In this document: positions 33,983 to 41,562 of the stretch, piece by piece
How positions within the stretch are numbered: the first letter of the stretch is position 1
Layout of the letters: each line of letters opens with the position of its first letter
Assembly: GCF_000336775.1 (NCBI RefSeq)
Contig: NZ_AOLJ01000018.1
Location: 163,166-227,165 of the forward strand
Reading direction: 5' to 3'
DNA length: 64,000 nt
Source: Haloferax gibbonsii ATCC 33959
GTDB lineage: Archaea; Halobacteriota; Halobacteria; Halobacteriales; Haloferacaceae
The notes under the pieces: model-generated
What the model saw: only the letters and a program-made list of their open reading frames with translations
Databases searched by the model: none
What the model was told of the DNA's origin: nothing
Position numbers and translations under genes: made by a program

Positions 33983-34029
33983 TACTCGATGGAACAAACT
34001 ATTTAGGGTTGCCTCGACGACACGCAGTC

Positions 34030-34791
34030 ATGACAGAGAACGCGCCCCACCGGGTCGAAACGAGTCGGAAGACGATTCGGGTGCTCGACGCGCTCCGAGA
34101 ACACGGGTCGAGCAGCGTGACGTTCCTTGCTCGGGAACTCGAGATGAACAAGAGCACGGTCCACAACCACCTCAGCACGCTCGAAGCCGAGAAGTTCGTC
34201 GTCCGCGACGGGACCGATTACGAACTGAGCCTTCGGCTGCTCGGGTTCGGGGGGTACGTACAGCACCGCCACCCGCTGTATCAGGTGGCGAAGCGCGAGG
34301 TCCACCGGTTGGCGTCACAGACCGGCGAACTCGCGAATCTGATGGTCGAGGAGTACGGGCAGGGCGTGTATCTCGCCTCCGAACAGGGCGAGCGAGCGGT
34401 CGATTTAGACATCTACCCCGGCCTCAGGCGGCCGCTACACGCTATCGGACTCGGAAAGGCGATACTGGCGCACCTCTCTCCCGAGCGCGTCGACGACATC
34501 ATCGACGAACACGGCCTTCCCGCGGAAACCGACCAGACGATCACCGACAGGGCGGAACTCGACGCACAGTTGGCGACGGTCCGCGACCGGGGCTACGCCG
34601 TCGACAACGAGGAACTTATCCGAGGACTCCGGTGCGTCGGCGCGCCCATCATCGCGAAAGACGGGACCGTTCTGGGTGCAATCAGCGTCTCGCAACCCGT
34701 CAGCCGCATGAATAACGAACGGTTCACCGACGAGGTTCCCGATATCGTCCAGAGCGCCGCCAACGTCATCGAACTCCACGCGAACCACTAG
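34030..34791 (+). CDS. IclR-family regulator of the PTS island
   Basis: 253 residues from the ATG at 34030; the frame opens at 34009, but the TATA-like element at 33998-34005 fits the later start (25-31 bases). Winged helix about 10-75 (SSVTFLARELEMNKSTVHNHLSTLEAEKF), effector domain with LHAIGLGKAILAHL, RGYAVDNEELIRGLRCVGAPI and ISVSQPVSRM. It sits between the leftward catabolic operon and the FGGY kinase and most likely controls both, sensing a sugar phosphate. A palindrome directly upstream suggests autoregulation. Confidence 0.9.
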   Translation: MTENAPHRVETSRKTIRVLDALREHGSSSVTFLARELEMNKSTVHNHLSTLEAEKFVVRDGTDYELSLRLLGFGGYVQHRHPLYQVAKREVHRLASQTGELANLMVEEYGQGVYLASEQGERAVDLDIYPGLRRPLHAIGLGKAILAHLSPERVDDIIDEHGLPAETDQTITDRAELDAQLATVRDRGYAVDNEELIRGLRCVGAPIIAKDGTVLGAISVSQPVSRMNNERFTDEVPDIVQSAANVIELHANH

Positions 34792-35137
34792 CTATTACAA
34801 ACGTACCTTTGTAACGACTTTCGCGACGACTCCTGCAAGCCTCCGCCGGCCCTGTCGAGACTGTTCAGCACCCTTGGACTAGTGTTCTCAATTACAGAAT
34901 AGAAGGAATCTCAACGATAGTTCGTGTTTGTCCGATTATCGTTCTTATTTCGGTATCAACGCTCGGAATGTCATCTCTCCCGAAACGAATGTCGATTGAA
35001 CGTGCGCTCGTCCGGATTGTATGCTAACAGCCACCAAATGAACTCTGCTGCGGCCGGTCTGTCGAACCGCGCGCTCGCGCGGTCGACAAGGTCACTGCCT
35101 CGGAAGGATTTAATGGCGTCCTACGAGACCCCGTAGT
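34792..35137. other. Intergenic region between IclR and FGGY kinase, with an inverted repeat
   Basis: 346 bases without a gene. Three bases after the IclR stop is ATTACAA-N8-TTGTAAC (34794-34815; inner TTACAAA and TTTGTAA arms are perfect). The rest is moderately AT-rich. A TATA-like GATTTAAT at 35106-35113 lies 25-32 bases before the kinase ATG. Confidence 0.5.
34794..34815. repeat. Inverted repeat ATTACAA-N8-TTGTAA after the IclR gene
   Basis: Same layout as 17899-17920: equal arms and equal 8-base spacing, each just downstream of an IclR gene. With the inner arms it can fold as a 7-base-pair stem with a 6-base loop. Confidence 0.5.
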
Positions 35138-36598
35138 ATGGAGAGCCCGCAACTGGTCGGCGTTCATCTCGGTACCGCGAGCGTGCACGTCGATGTGTAC
35201 AGCACCGACGGGGAACGACTCGCCGGTGGTGAGGCACCGGTCGCCGAGCAGACGACGCTCGCGTGGGAGCGTGCGCTCCATGAGGCGGCACCGGCGCTGC
35301 CGCAGACCGGTATCGGCTCGGTCGCAAGTACGTCGGGGACGGCCGTACTCGTCGATAAGTACGGCGAGCCGGTGTTTCCGCCGCAGATGTACTTCGATTC
35401 CGCGCCCGAACAGGCATCGAAGCTCCGCGACCTCGACCTGTCCGGCCTCTCGATTAACCAGAACATCGCGTTTTCTCCGACCAGCCCCCTTCCGAAGATT
35501 CTGAAGCTTCGCGAGGAACACCCCGAAAAGTTCCAGCGGGTGGAGTGGATTCTCAGCCCGACGACGTGGCTGTTGTATCGGCTCCGGTTCGACGCGTCGA
35601 CGCCGTGGCACGATATCGAGACCGACTGGACGAACGCGTTGAAGTTCGGTGCCGACGTGACGACGCCACTCCCCACGTGGTTCGAGTCGCTGTTCGAGAC
35701 GCTCGACCTGCCTCGATCGCTCTTTCCGGCGATTCGACCCCCGGGGTCGTTCATCGGCGTCGCCGACGGCCAGTTAGCCGAGCGGACCGGCTTCGACGGT
35801 ATCAAACTCTTTCAGGGACTCACCGACGGCAACGCCTCGGTGCTGGCGAACGGCGGCGTCAAACCGGGGGAGTTCAGCATCACCTTCGGCGCGTCGAGCG
35901 TCGTCAAGTACGTCTCGGAGACCGTCTCGCCGCACCCGGCGCTGTATTATCACCGCCACCCCATCGACGGCTACCTTCCCGGTGCGTCGTTCGACACCGG
36001 CAACCTCCTTCGGTGGTTCTTCGACCGCATCCTCAACTGTACGCCGGAGCGCGGGCTCGAACTCGCCCGACAGGTCCCGAGCGGAGAGGGGTACGAGATG
36101 TTCCTCAAGGGCAACCGAAGCCCGTTTTTCGACGCCGACGTCGCGGGGTCGCTCCTCGGACTCAACTACGACAACTCCCTGTCGACCGAGGAAGTCCACG
36201 GCCGACTGGCCCGCGGGCTCATCACCGGTATCATCCTGACCGAGTGGACCTACATCTCGCTTGTCGAAGAACACTTCGACACCGACATCGACCGCGTGCT
36301 CGTCATCAACGACGGGACGCCGACGCTCGACGGCAACTACGACTGGTGGAACACGCTCCGCGCGTCGATATGGGACCGTCCGGTCGTCGAGATGGAGCCG
36401 CGGACGACCGCCGGCGCGGTCATGGCCCCCGCGCTCATCACGTCGATTTACAGCGACGTCGAGACGGCAGCGGAAAACCTCCTCCGGGAGCGCGACGTTA
36501 TCGAACCAGACCCGTCGATCGGCGCGGACTTCGATACGCAAAAAGAGGCGTACTTCGACCGATGGCGGGACATCGCGGAGTTCTATCAACGGGAGTGA
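35138..36598 (+). CDS. FGGY-family carbohydrate kinase with altered phosphate-1 motif
   Basis: 486 residues, typical FGGY length, two actin-like domains. The C-terminal-side motifs are intact: LFQGLTDGNASVLANGG with the general-base Asp, and ITFGASSVVKYVSE for ATP. The N-terminal phosphate-1 motif, normally DxGT, reads GVHLGTAS with His at residue 10 (codon CAT, one base from GAT). The family phosphorylates pentuloses, hexuloses, glycerol or, in LsrK, autoinducer-2. It lies alone, rightward, at the right end of the PTS island with its own TATA-like element. Whether it is active without the Asp is an open question. Confidence 0.85.
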   Translation: MESPQLVGVHLGTASVHVDVYSTDGERLAGGEAPVAEQTTLAWERALHEAAPALPQTGIGSVASTSGTAVLVDKYGEPVFPPQMYFDSAPEQASKLRDLDLSGLSINQNIAFSPTSPLPKILKLREEHPEKFQRVEWILSPTTWLLYRLRFDASTPWHDIETDWTNALKFGADVTTPLPTWFESLFETLDLPRSLFPAIRPPGSFIGVADGQLAERTGFDGIKLFQGLTDGNASVLANGGVKPGEFSITFGASSVVKYVSETVSPHPALYYHRHPIDGYLPGASFDTGNLLRWFFDRILNCTPERGLELARQVPSGEGYEMFLKGNRSPFFDADVAGSLLGLNYDNSLSTEEVHGRLARGLITGIILTEWTYISLVEEHFDTDIDRVLVINDGTPTLDGNYDWWNTLRASIWDRPVVEMEPRTTAGAVMAPALITSIYSDVETAAENLLRERDVIEPDPSIGADFDTQKEAYFDRWRDIAEFYQRE

Positions 36599-37118
36599 CG
36601 CCGAGTGCGACCGTTCACTGGCTCTGGTCGCCTTGCATCGGTCCATCTCGTCTCGCCTTCGCTCGTTCCCTGTCGATCGTGGCAACTCCCAGCCTCATTC
36701 ACGAGCCAGTCGCGTCGTGTGTTCGATGCACAACGAGGCGGCGGGTTCAAGATAGCGAGCGACTCTGCCTTCGGAGGGTGAGGGCGCCCACATCCTAAAC
36801 GACGAATTTGACAGGTATAATAATATATCAAACAAAATATTGCGCCACCTCGACCGAATAGCGTCTGAAGCGCAAATACCATGCGAATTAGAGGATTTAG
36901 CGTCCGGTATGTCGCTTTGACGTTTCGTTAACCGCTGAGTGCGTTCTCGGATAGACGATCTTTTGAAATCGTCCTTGGAGCCACCTATTCAACTATTTAA
37001 TGGTCCCCCTCGGAAAATTCGCTTGGTACTGACTACTATATTGAATGATTAATCACTACTCTGTTTTCTGATATTTATTATTGTGGGTACAGGGTGCGGA
37101 CGGCGCACCCGTCGACTG
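36599..37118. other. Non-coding region at the right edge of the PTS island
   Basis: The first 180 bases are GC-rich without a credible frame; the rest is strongly AT-rich (from about 36800). A short hairpin, GACGAT with ATCGTC, occurs near 36952-36971. The AT-rich part would include the terminator of the leftward dpp operon. No transposase remnant is recognisable. Confidence 0.45.
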
Positions 37119-37331
37119 CTACCCCCCGCGGTCGAACTCGTCGTCGACCATCGCCAGCGCCCCGCCGGAGTTGAACAGCAGGCGGCTCACGACCACCCAC
37201 GTCGGCACCGCGAGGACGACCAGCGCGACCGTGCTCGCGACGGGCGACAGCGGCGGCAACAGCCCGCGGTAGAACCACACGATGGCGAACGTCAGGACGA
37301 TGCGAAGCATCGGTTTGACGGCGATGCTCAT
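37119..37331 (-). CDS. Small two-span membrane protein at the end of the dpp operon
   Basis: 70 residues: MSIAVKPMLRIVLTFAIVWFY (span 1), LSPVASTVALVVLAVPTWVVV (span 2), then an acidic tail DDEFDRGG. Its ATG overlaps the ATPase stop codon (ATGA at 37328-37331), so it is translationally coupled to the peptide transporter operon. I do not recognise a function; it could assist the transporter. A shortened, decayed copy lies at 26821-27003, on the far side of the PTS island. Confidence 0.75.
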   Translation of the reverse strand: MSIAVKPMLRIVLTFAIVWFYRGLLPPLSPVASTVALVVLAVPTWVVVSRLLFNSGGALAMVDDEFDRGG

Positions 37332-37541
37332 CTGTCGTCGTCACCCCGGCCCTGGTCCCGTCCGCGACCGTCGGTCGCGAGCGTCGGTTCGGCGTCGAAG
37401 TTCTCGATGCTGAATCGTTCGTCGACGCCCTGTGCGGCGCTCGGGACGCCCGCGCCGGTCTCGAACTCGTCGACATGGATACAGGCGGCCTTGTGGCCGC
37501 CGGTCGCGCCCGCCACGTCGTCGAGCGTCGGGTCGATCGAC
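37122..37541. repeat. Right, intact copy of the direct repeat flanking the PTS island
   Basis: 420 bases covering nearly all of the small membrane protein gene and the last part of the DppF-like ATPase gene. Matches 26884-27116 in the same orientation. Here both reading frames are whole, so this is the ancestral copy. Confidence 0.8.
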
Positions 37542-38452
37542 GTGCACTCCTCGGTCGCCTCGGGACACCGCGGATTGAACGAACAGCCGGAGGGCGGGTC
37601 GAGCGGCGAGGGGACCTCGCCTTCGAGCACCTGCCGCTGCCGCGCCAGCTCCGGGACCGGCTGGGGAATCGCGCCCAACAGCGCCCGCGTGTAGGGGTGT
37701 TGGGGGTTCGAAAACAGCTCGTCGGCGTCCGCGAGTTCGACGATTTCGCCGAGGTACATCACGGCGACGCGGTCGCAGACGTGGCGAATCACGCTGAGGT
37801 CGTGGGCGATGAACAGAAGCGTCAGGTCGAACTCCTCCTGGAGGTCCTCGAGCAGGTTGAGTATCTGCGCTTGAATCGACACGTCGAGCGCGGAGACGGG
37901 TTCGTCGGCGACGATGAAGTCGGGGTCGACCGCGAGCGCGCGGGCGATGCCGACGCGCTGGCGCTGGCCGCCCGAGAACTCGTGGGGGTAGCGGTTGGAG
38001 TACTGCGGCGGCAGGCCGACCGTCTCCATGAGTTCGTCCACGCGGGCGTCGCGTTCGCCCTCGTAGAGGCCGTGAATCTCCATCGGCTGTTTGATTATCT
38101 GGCCGACGGTCTTCCGACGGTTGAGACTCGACGCGGGGTCCTGAAAGACGATTTGGATGCGCTTTCGCATCTCCGTCATCTCCCGGTCCGACAGCGCCGT
38201 CAGGTCGGTGCCGTCGTAGCTGACCGTCCCCTTCGTGGGTTCGTCCAGCCGGAGGACCGACCGCGCCGTCGTCGACTTGCCGGAGCCGGACTCGCCGACG
38301 AGTCCGAGCGTCTCGCCGCGCTCGATGTCGAACGAGACGCCGTTGACGGCTTTCACGGTCTCGTCGGCCCCGAGCAGGCGGTCGATGAAGCCGTCGTTCT
38401 GCGTGAAGTACTTGTGGAGCCCCGAGACGGACAACAGCGGGTCGTCGCTCAT
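37328..38452 (-). CDS. dppF: Dipeptide/oligopeptide ABC transporter ATPase (DppF-like)
   Basis: 374 residues. Motifs are AVNGVSFDIERGETLGLVG, Walker A GESGSGKST, QIVFQDPASSLNRRKTV, signature FSGGQRQRVGIARAL and Walker B FIVADEPVSALDVS. The C-terminal oligopeptide extension has PSGCSFNPRCPEATEEC with cysteines that in relatives hold an iron-sulfur cluster. It overlaps the upstream ATPase gene by 4 bases. The final 40 residues are variable. This tail is what is duplicated, in broken form, left of the PTS island. Confidence 0.93.
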   Translation of the reverse strand: MSDDPLLSVSGLHKYFTQNDGFIDRLLGADETVKAVNGVSFDIERGETLGLVGESGSGKSTTARSVLRLDEPTKGTVSYDGTDLTALSDREMTEMRKRIQIVFQDPASSLNRRKTVGQIIKQPMEIHGLYEGERDARVDELMETVGLPPQYSNRYPHEFSGGQRQRVGIARALAVDPDFIVADEPVSALDVSIQAQILNLLEDLQEEFDLTLLFIAHDLSVIRHVCDRVAVMYLGEIVELADADELFSNPQHPYTRALLGAIPQPVPELARQRQVLEGEVPSPLDPPSGCSFNPRCPEATEECTSIDPTLDDVAGATGGHKAACIHVDEFETGAGVPSAAQGVDERFSIENFDAEPTLATDGRGRDQGRGDDDR

Positions 38453-39525
38453 TGCGATTCACCTCCGTCGGTCGCGGGAGTCGCAGGACTGCCGCCGTCA
38501 GCTTGCACGCCTTCGGTTTCGAGAGCCGACTTCGAGAGGTTGTAGCCGCGCGCGTGGAGACACGCCGCTTCCCGGCCGGGTTCGACCTCCCGGAGTTCGG
38601 GGTCGTACGACTCGCACTCGGCGGTCGCGTGCGGACACCGAGGGTGGAACGAACAGCCAGACGGCAGGTCCGTGAGGTTCGGCACGTCGCCTTTGACGGG
38701 CGTCAGCCGGTCGGTGTCGTCGGTGAGCCGCGGAATCGACCGCATGAGGCCGCGGGTGTAGGGATGCCGCGGGTTCTCGAAGAGTGCGTCCACCCCGGCG
38801 CGCTCGACGACGCGGCCGCCGTAGGCGACGGCGACGCGGTCGCAGGTCCCGGCGACGACGCCGAGGTCGTGCGTGATGAGGATGATACTCATCCCGTACT
38901 TCTCCTGGAGTTTGTCGAGGACGTTGAATATCTGCGTCTCGATGGTCACGTCGAGCGCGGTGGTCGGCTCGTCGGCGATGAGCACGTCCGGCTCGCAGGA
39001 GATGGCCATCGCGAGCAGCGCGCGCTGGCGCATCCCGCCGGAGAACTGGTGCGGGTAGTTGTCCACGCGCGAGGTCGGCTCTGGGATGCCCACGTCGGCC
39101 ATGAGTTCGATGGTCCGCTCGCGGGCCGCCGCGTCCGAGACGTCCTGGTGGGTCTTGATGACCCGGCTGATCTGGTCGCCGACGGTGAACACGGGGTTGA
39201 GACTCGTCATCGGGTCTTGGAACATCATCGCGATGTCGTTGCCCCGAATCGACCGCATCTCCGCCTCGCTTTTTTCGAGCAGGTCGTCGCCGCGGTAGCG
39301 GACGCTTCCCCCCTCGATGCGACCGGGGGCGTCGACGAGTTGGAGCATCGACAGCGCGGTCACGGACTTGCCGGAGCCCGATTCGCCGACGATGCCGAGC
39401 GTCTCGCCCTCGTAGAGGTCGAACGACGAGCCATCGACGGCCTTGACGGTCCCCTCGTCGGTGTAGAACCGCGTGACGAGGTCGCGGATTTCGAGTACCG
39501 GTTGTTCGTCCGGCTCAGCGCTCAT
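38449..39525 (-). CDS. dppD: Dipeptide/oligopeptide ABC transporter ATPase (DppD-like)
   Basis: 358 residues. AVDGSSFDLYEGETLGIVG precedes Walker A GESGSGKS. IAMMFQDPMTSLNPVFTVGDQ, FSGGMRQRALLAMAIS and VLIADEPTTALDVTIE follow, all typical of the D subunit. The C-terminal extension has SGCSFHPRCPHATAEC. It pairs with the DppF-like protein to power import. Four-base overlaps connect it with both neighbours (38449-38452 and 39522-39525), indicating one tight leftward operon. Confidence 0.93.
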   Translation of the reverse strand: MSAEPDEQPVLEIRDLVTRFYTDEGTVKAVDGSSFDLYEGETLGIVGESGSGKSVTALSMLQLVDAPGRIEGGSVRYRGDDLLEKSEAEMRSIRGNDIAMMFQDPMTSLNPVFTVGDQISRVIKTHQDVSDAAARERTIELMADVGIPEPTSRVDNYPHQFSGGMRQRALLAMAISCEPDVLIADEPTTALDVTIETQIFNVLDKLQEKYGMSIILITHDLGVVAGTCDRVAVAYGGRVVERAGVDALFENPRHPYTRGLMRSIPRLTDDTDRLTPVKGDVPNLTDLPSGCSFHPRCPHATAECESYDPELREVEPGREAACLHARGYNLSKSALETEGVQADGGSPATPATDGGESQ

Positions 39526-40538
39526 CGCTCGCCTCCGTCGTTGCGGGGGTCGAGCGCGTCGCGCAGGCCGTCACCGAGCAGGTTGAACCCGAGGATGGTG
39601 ACGACGATGACGAGCCCGGGGAACACCGAGTACCACCACTCCCCACTGTAGAGGTAGCCGCGGGCGTTCGACAGCATCAGCCCGAGGCTCGCGTTCGGCG
39701 GCTGGATGCCCAGCCCGAGGAACGACAGCGCGGCGCTGGCGAGGACGGCCGTCCCCATGTAGAGCGTCCCTTGGACCACGACGGTCGGCAGGGTGTTGAC
39801 GGCGATGTCCTTCACGAGGATGTGTCGGTCGCTCGCGCCGAGCGACTTCGCGGCGTCGACGTAGTCTTCTTCCATCTCCTTGAGGACCGACCCGCGCATG
39901 ACGCGCGCGAAACTCGGGATGTAGACGACGCCGATGACGGCGATGACCTTCACGATGTTCGGGAGCGTGAACGAGCCGTACTCCGTGCTTCCGACCCCGA
40001 GCACGCCGAGCACCGCGATGGCGAGGATGAGACTCGGGAAGGAAAACAGGATGTCCATGAAGCGCATGACGACCTCGTCGACCCAGGTGTTGCGGTAGTA
40101 GCCCGCAATCGCGCCGGCGCTCACGCCGAGCGCCATCGCGAAGCCGACGACGCCGAGCGAGACGGTCATCAGCGTCCGCAACCCGTAGATGATGCGCGAG
40201 AGGATGTCCCGGCCGTGGTGGTCGGTGCCGAGGTACGCCGTCGTCGTGCCGACGACCTCGCCGGCGTCGTTCTCGACGATCATCTGGGTGCCCATCGGCA
40301 TCGGGTTGTGTTCGCCGTCCGGTGCCTCGAACTGCGTCGTCGGGTCGTGGGGGGCGAGAAACGGCGCGAACAGCGCGGTCAGGAGCATCGTGAGGATAAT
40401 CGCAGTCCCCACGAGCGAGAGGGTGTTCTTGCGGAACTCCTTCCAGAACATCTCGAACTGACTGTGGTGCGTACCGGGGGCTTGCGCGGCCGGCACCGCC
40501 TCGTCCGTGTGGTCTGTCGTTGCCATGTTAGTTTCCAT
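39522..40538 (-). CDS. dppC: Dipeptide/oligopeptide ABC transporter permease (DppC-like)
   Basis: 338 residues from the ATG at 40538; an ATG at 40526 is an alternative that avoids overlap with the previous stop. An N-terminal cytoplasmic segment precedes six membrane spans. DHHGRDILSRIIYGLRTLM is the characteristic DppC block, and the coupling EAA loop reads YVDAAKSLGASDRHILVKDIAVNTLP. It forms the channel with DppB. The last spans include FLGLGIQPPNASLGLML. Confidence 0.92.
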   Translation of the reverse strand: METNMATTDHTDEAVPAAQAPGTHHSQFEMFWKEFRKNTLSLVGTAIILTMLLTALFAPFLAPHDPTTQFEAPDGEHNPMPMGTQMIVENDAGEVVGTTTAYLGTDHHGRDILSRIIYGLRTLMTVSLGVVGFAMALGVSAGAIAGYYRNTWVDEVVMRFMDILFSFPSLILAIAVLGVLGVGSTEYGSFTLPNIVKVIAVIGVVYIPSFARVMRGSVLKEMEEDYVDAAKSLGASDRHILVKDIAVNTLPTVVVQGTLYMGTAVLASAALSFLGLGIQPPNASLGLMLSNARGYLYSGEWWYSVFPGLVIVVTILGFNLLGDGLRDALDPRNDGGER

Positions 40539-41493
40539 CGTGTCTGATGCGGGGGTCGAGGTAGGCGTACAGCACGTCCACCGCGAGGTTCGCGAAGACG
40601 AACACGCTCGCGATGAACAGGATGAGCGCCTGGATGATGCGGTAGTCGCGGCGGTCGATGGCCAGTATCAGGAGCTTGCCGATACCGGGGAGGTTGAACA
40701 CCGTCTCGGTCAGAATCGCGCCGTTCATGAGTTGGCCGAGTCCGACGCCGATGACGGTCACGACGGGGATGAGCGCGTTCTTCGAGGCGTCCTTGAGGAC
40801 GGTTTCGCGCGCGCCGATGCCCATCGCGCGGGCGGTCTTGACGTAGTCCTGACTGAGCGTGTCCAGCATCTCGGAGCGCATCATCCGGGCGATGAGCGCG
40901 GAGTAGGCCGTCCCGAGCGTGATGACCGGAAGGAACAACTGCTGGAGGTTCGCCACCGGGTCGACCCACGGCGGCGTCCAGCCGCCGGTCGCCCACGGGA
41001 ACGAAAACTGCACCGCGAATATCATGATGAGGATGATACCCAGCCAGAAGTCGGGAATCGAGATGCCCGACAGTGCGGCGATGCGCGCGGCGTGGTCCGC
41101 GGGCTTGTCCTTCCGGACGGCGCTGATGATGCCCGCCGGGATGGCGATGAGGACCGCCGTAATCATGCTGAGAATCGACAGCTCGACCGTCAGCGGGATG
41201 CGCTCGACGATGATGTCGGTGACGGGCGTCCCCTGCTTGACCGTCCACGACACGCCGAAGTCGCCCTGTATCGCGTCGAACACCCACATGCCGTACTGGA
41301 CGTACAGCGGGCGGTTGAGCCCCATCTCCAGTCGAATCTGCCTGACGAGCTCCTCGCTGCTGAGCGGGCCGAGCATCACCCGCACCGGACCGCCCGGCGC
41401 GAGGTGGACGAGCGCGAAGACGACGACGCTCACCCCGAGGAGGACGGGAACGCTCAACAGCAGGCGCTTGAGGACGAACCGGAACATGCTCAC
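40528..41493 (-). CDS. dppB: Dipeptide/oligopeptide ABC transporter permease (DppB-like)
   Basis: 321 residues, six membrane spans. The first span is followed by LAPGGPVRVMLGPLSSEELVRQ, the DppB signature with the PGGP turn. SALIARMMRSEMLDTLSQDYVKTARAMGIG forms the coupling loop, and NGAILTETVFNLPGIGKLL the conserved fifth block. It starts about 70 bases after the binding-protein gene and belongs to the same operon. Confidence 0.93.
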   Translation of the reverse strand: MSMFRFVLKRLLLSVPVLLGVSVVVFALVHLAPGGPVRVMLGPLSSEELVRQIRLEMGLNRPLYVQYGMWVFDAIQGDFGVSWTVKQGTPVTDIIVERIPLTVELSILSMITAVLIAIPAGIISAVRKDKPADHAARIAALSGISIPDFWLGIILIMIFAVQFSFPWATGGWTPPWVDPVANLQQLFLPVITLGTAYSALIARMMRSEMLDTLSQDYVKTARAMGIGARETVLKDASKNALIPVVTVIGVGLGQLMNGAILTETVFNLPGIGKLLILAIDRRDYRIIQALILFIASVFVFANLAVDVLYAYLDPRIRHDGN

Positions 41494-41562
41494 GGCCGAG
41501 TCACCTCCCGGGTCGCCGTCTGCGGTCGACGAGTCTGGCGCGAACGCGTGTGCATCGGCTCC

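Noticed and set aside
35138..36598. Calling the kinase xylulokinase or LsrK outright
   Set aside because: Both are FGGY proteins; the altered phosphate-1 motif and lack of substrate-specific residues I can verify do not allow a choice.
37083..37694. Long open frames on the plus strand across the dppF tail and small membrane protein
   Set aside because: They are shadows of the minus-strand genes with Pro/Arg-rich composition.
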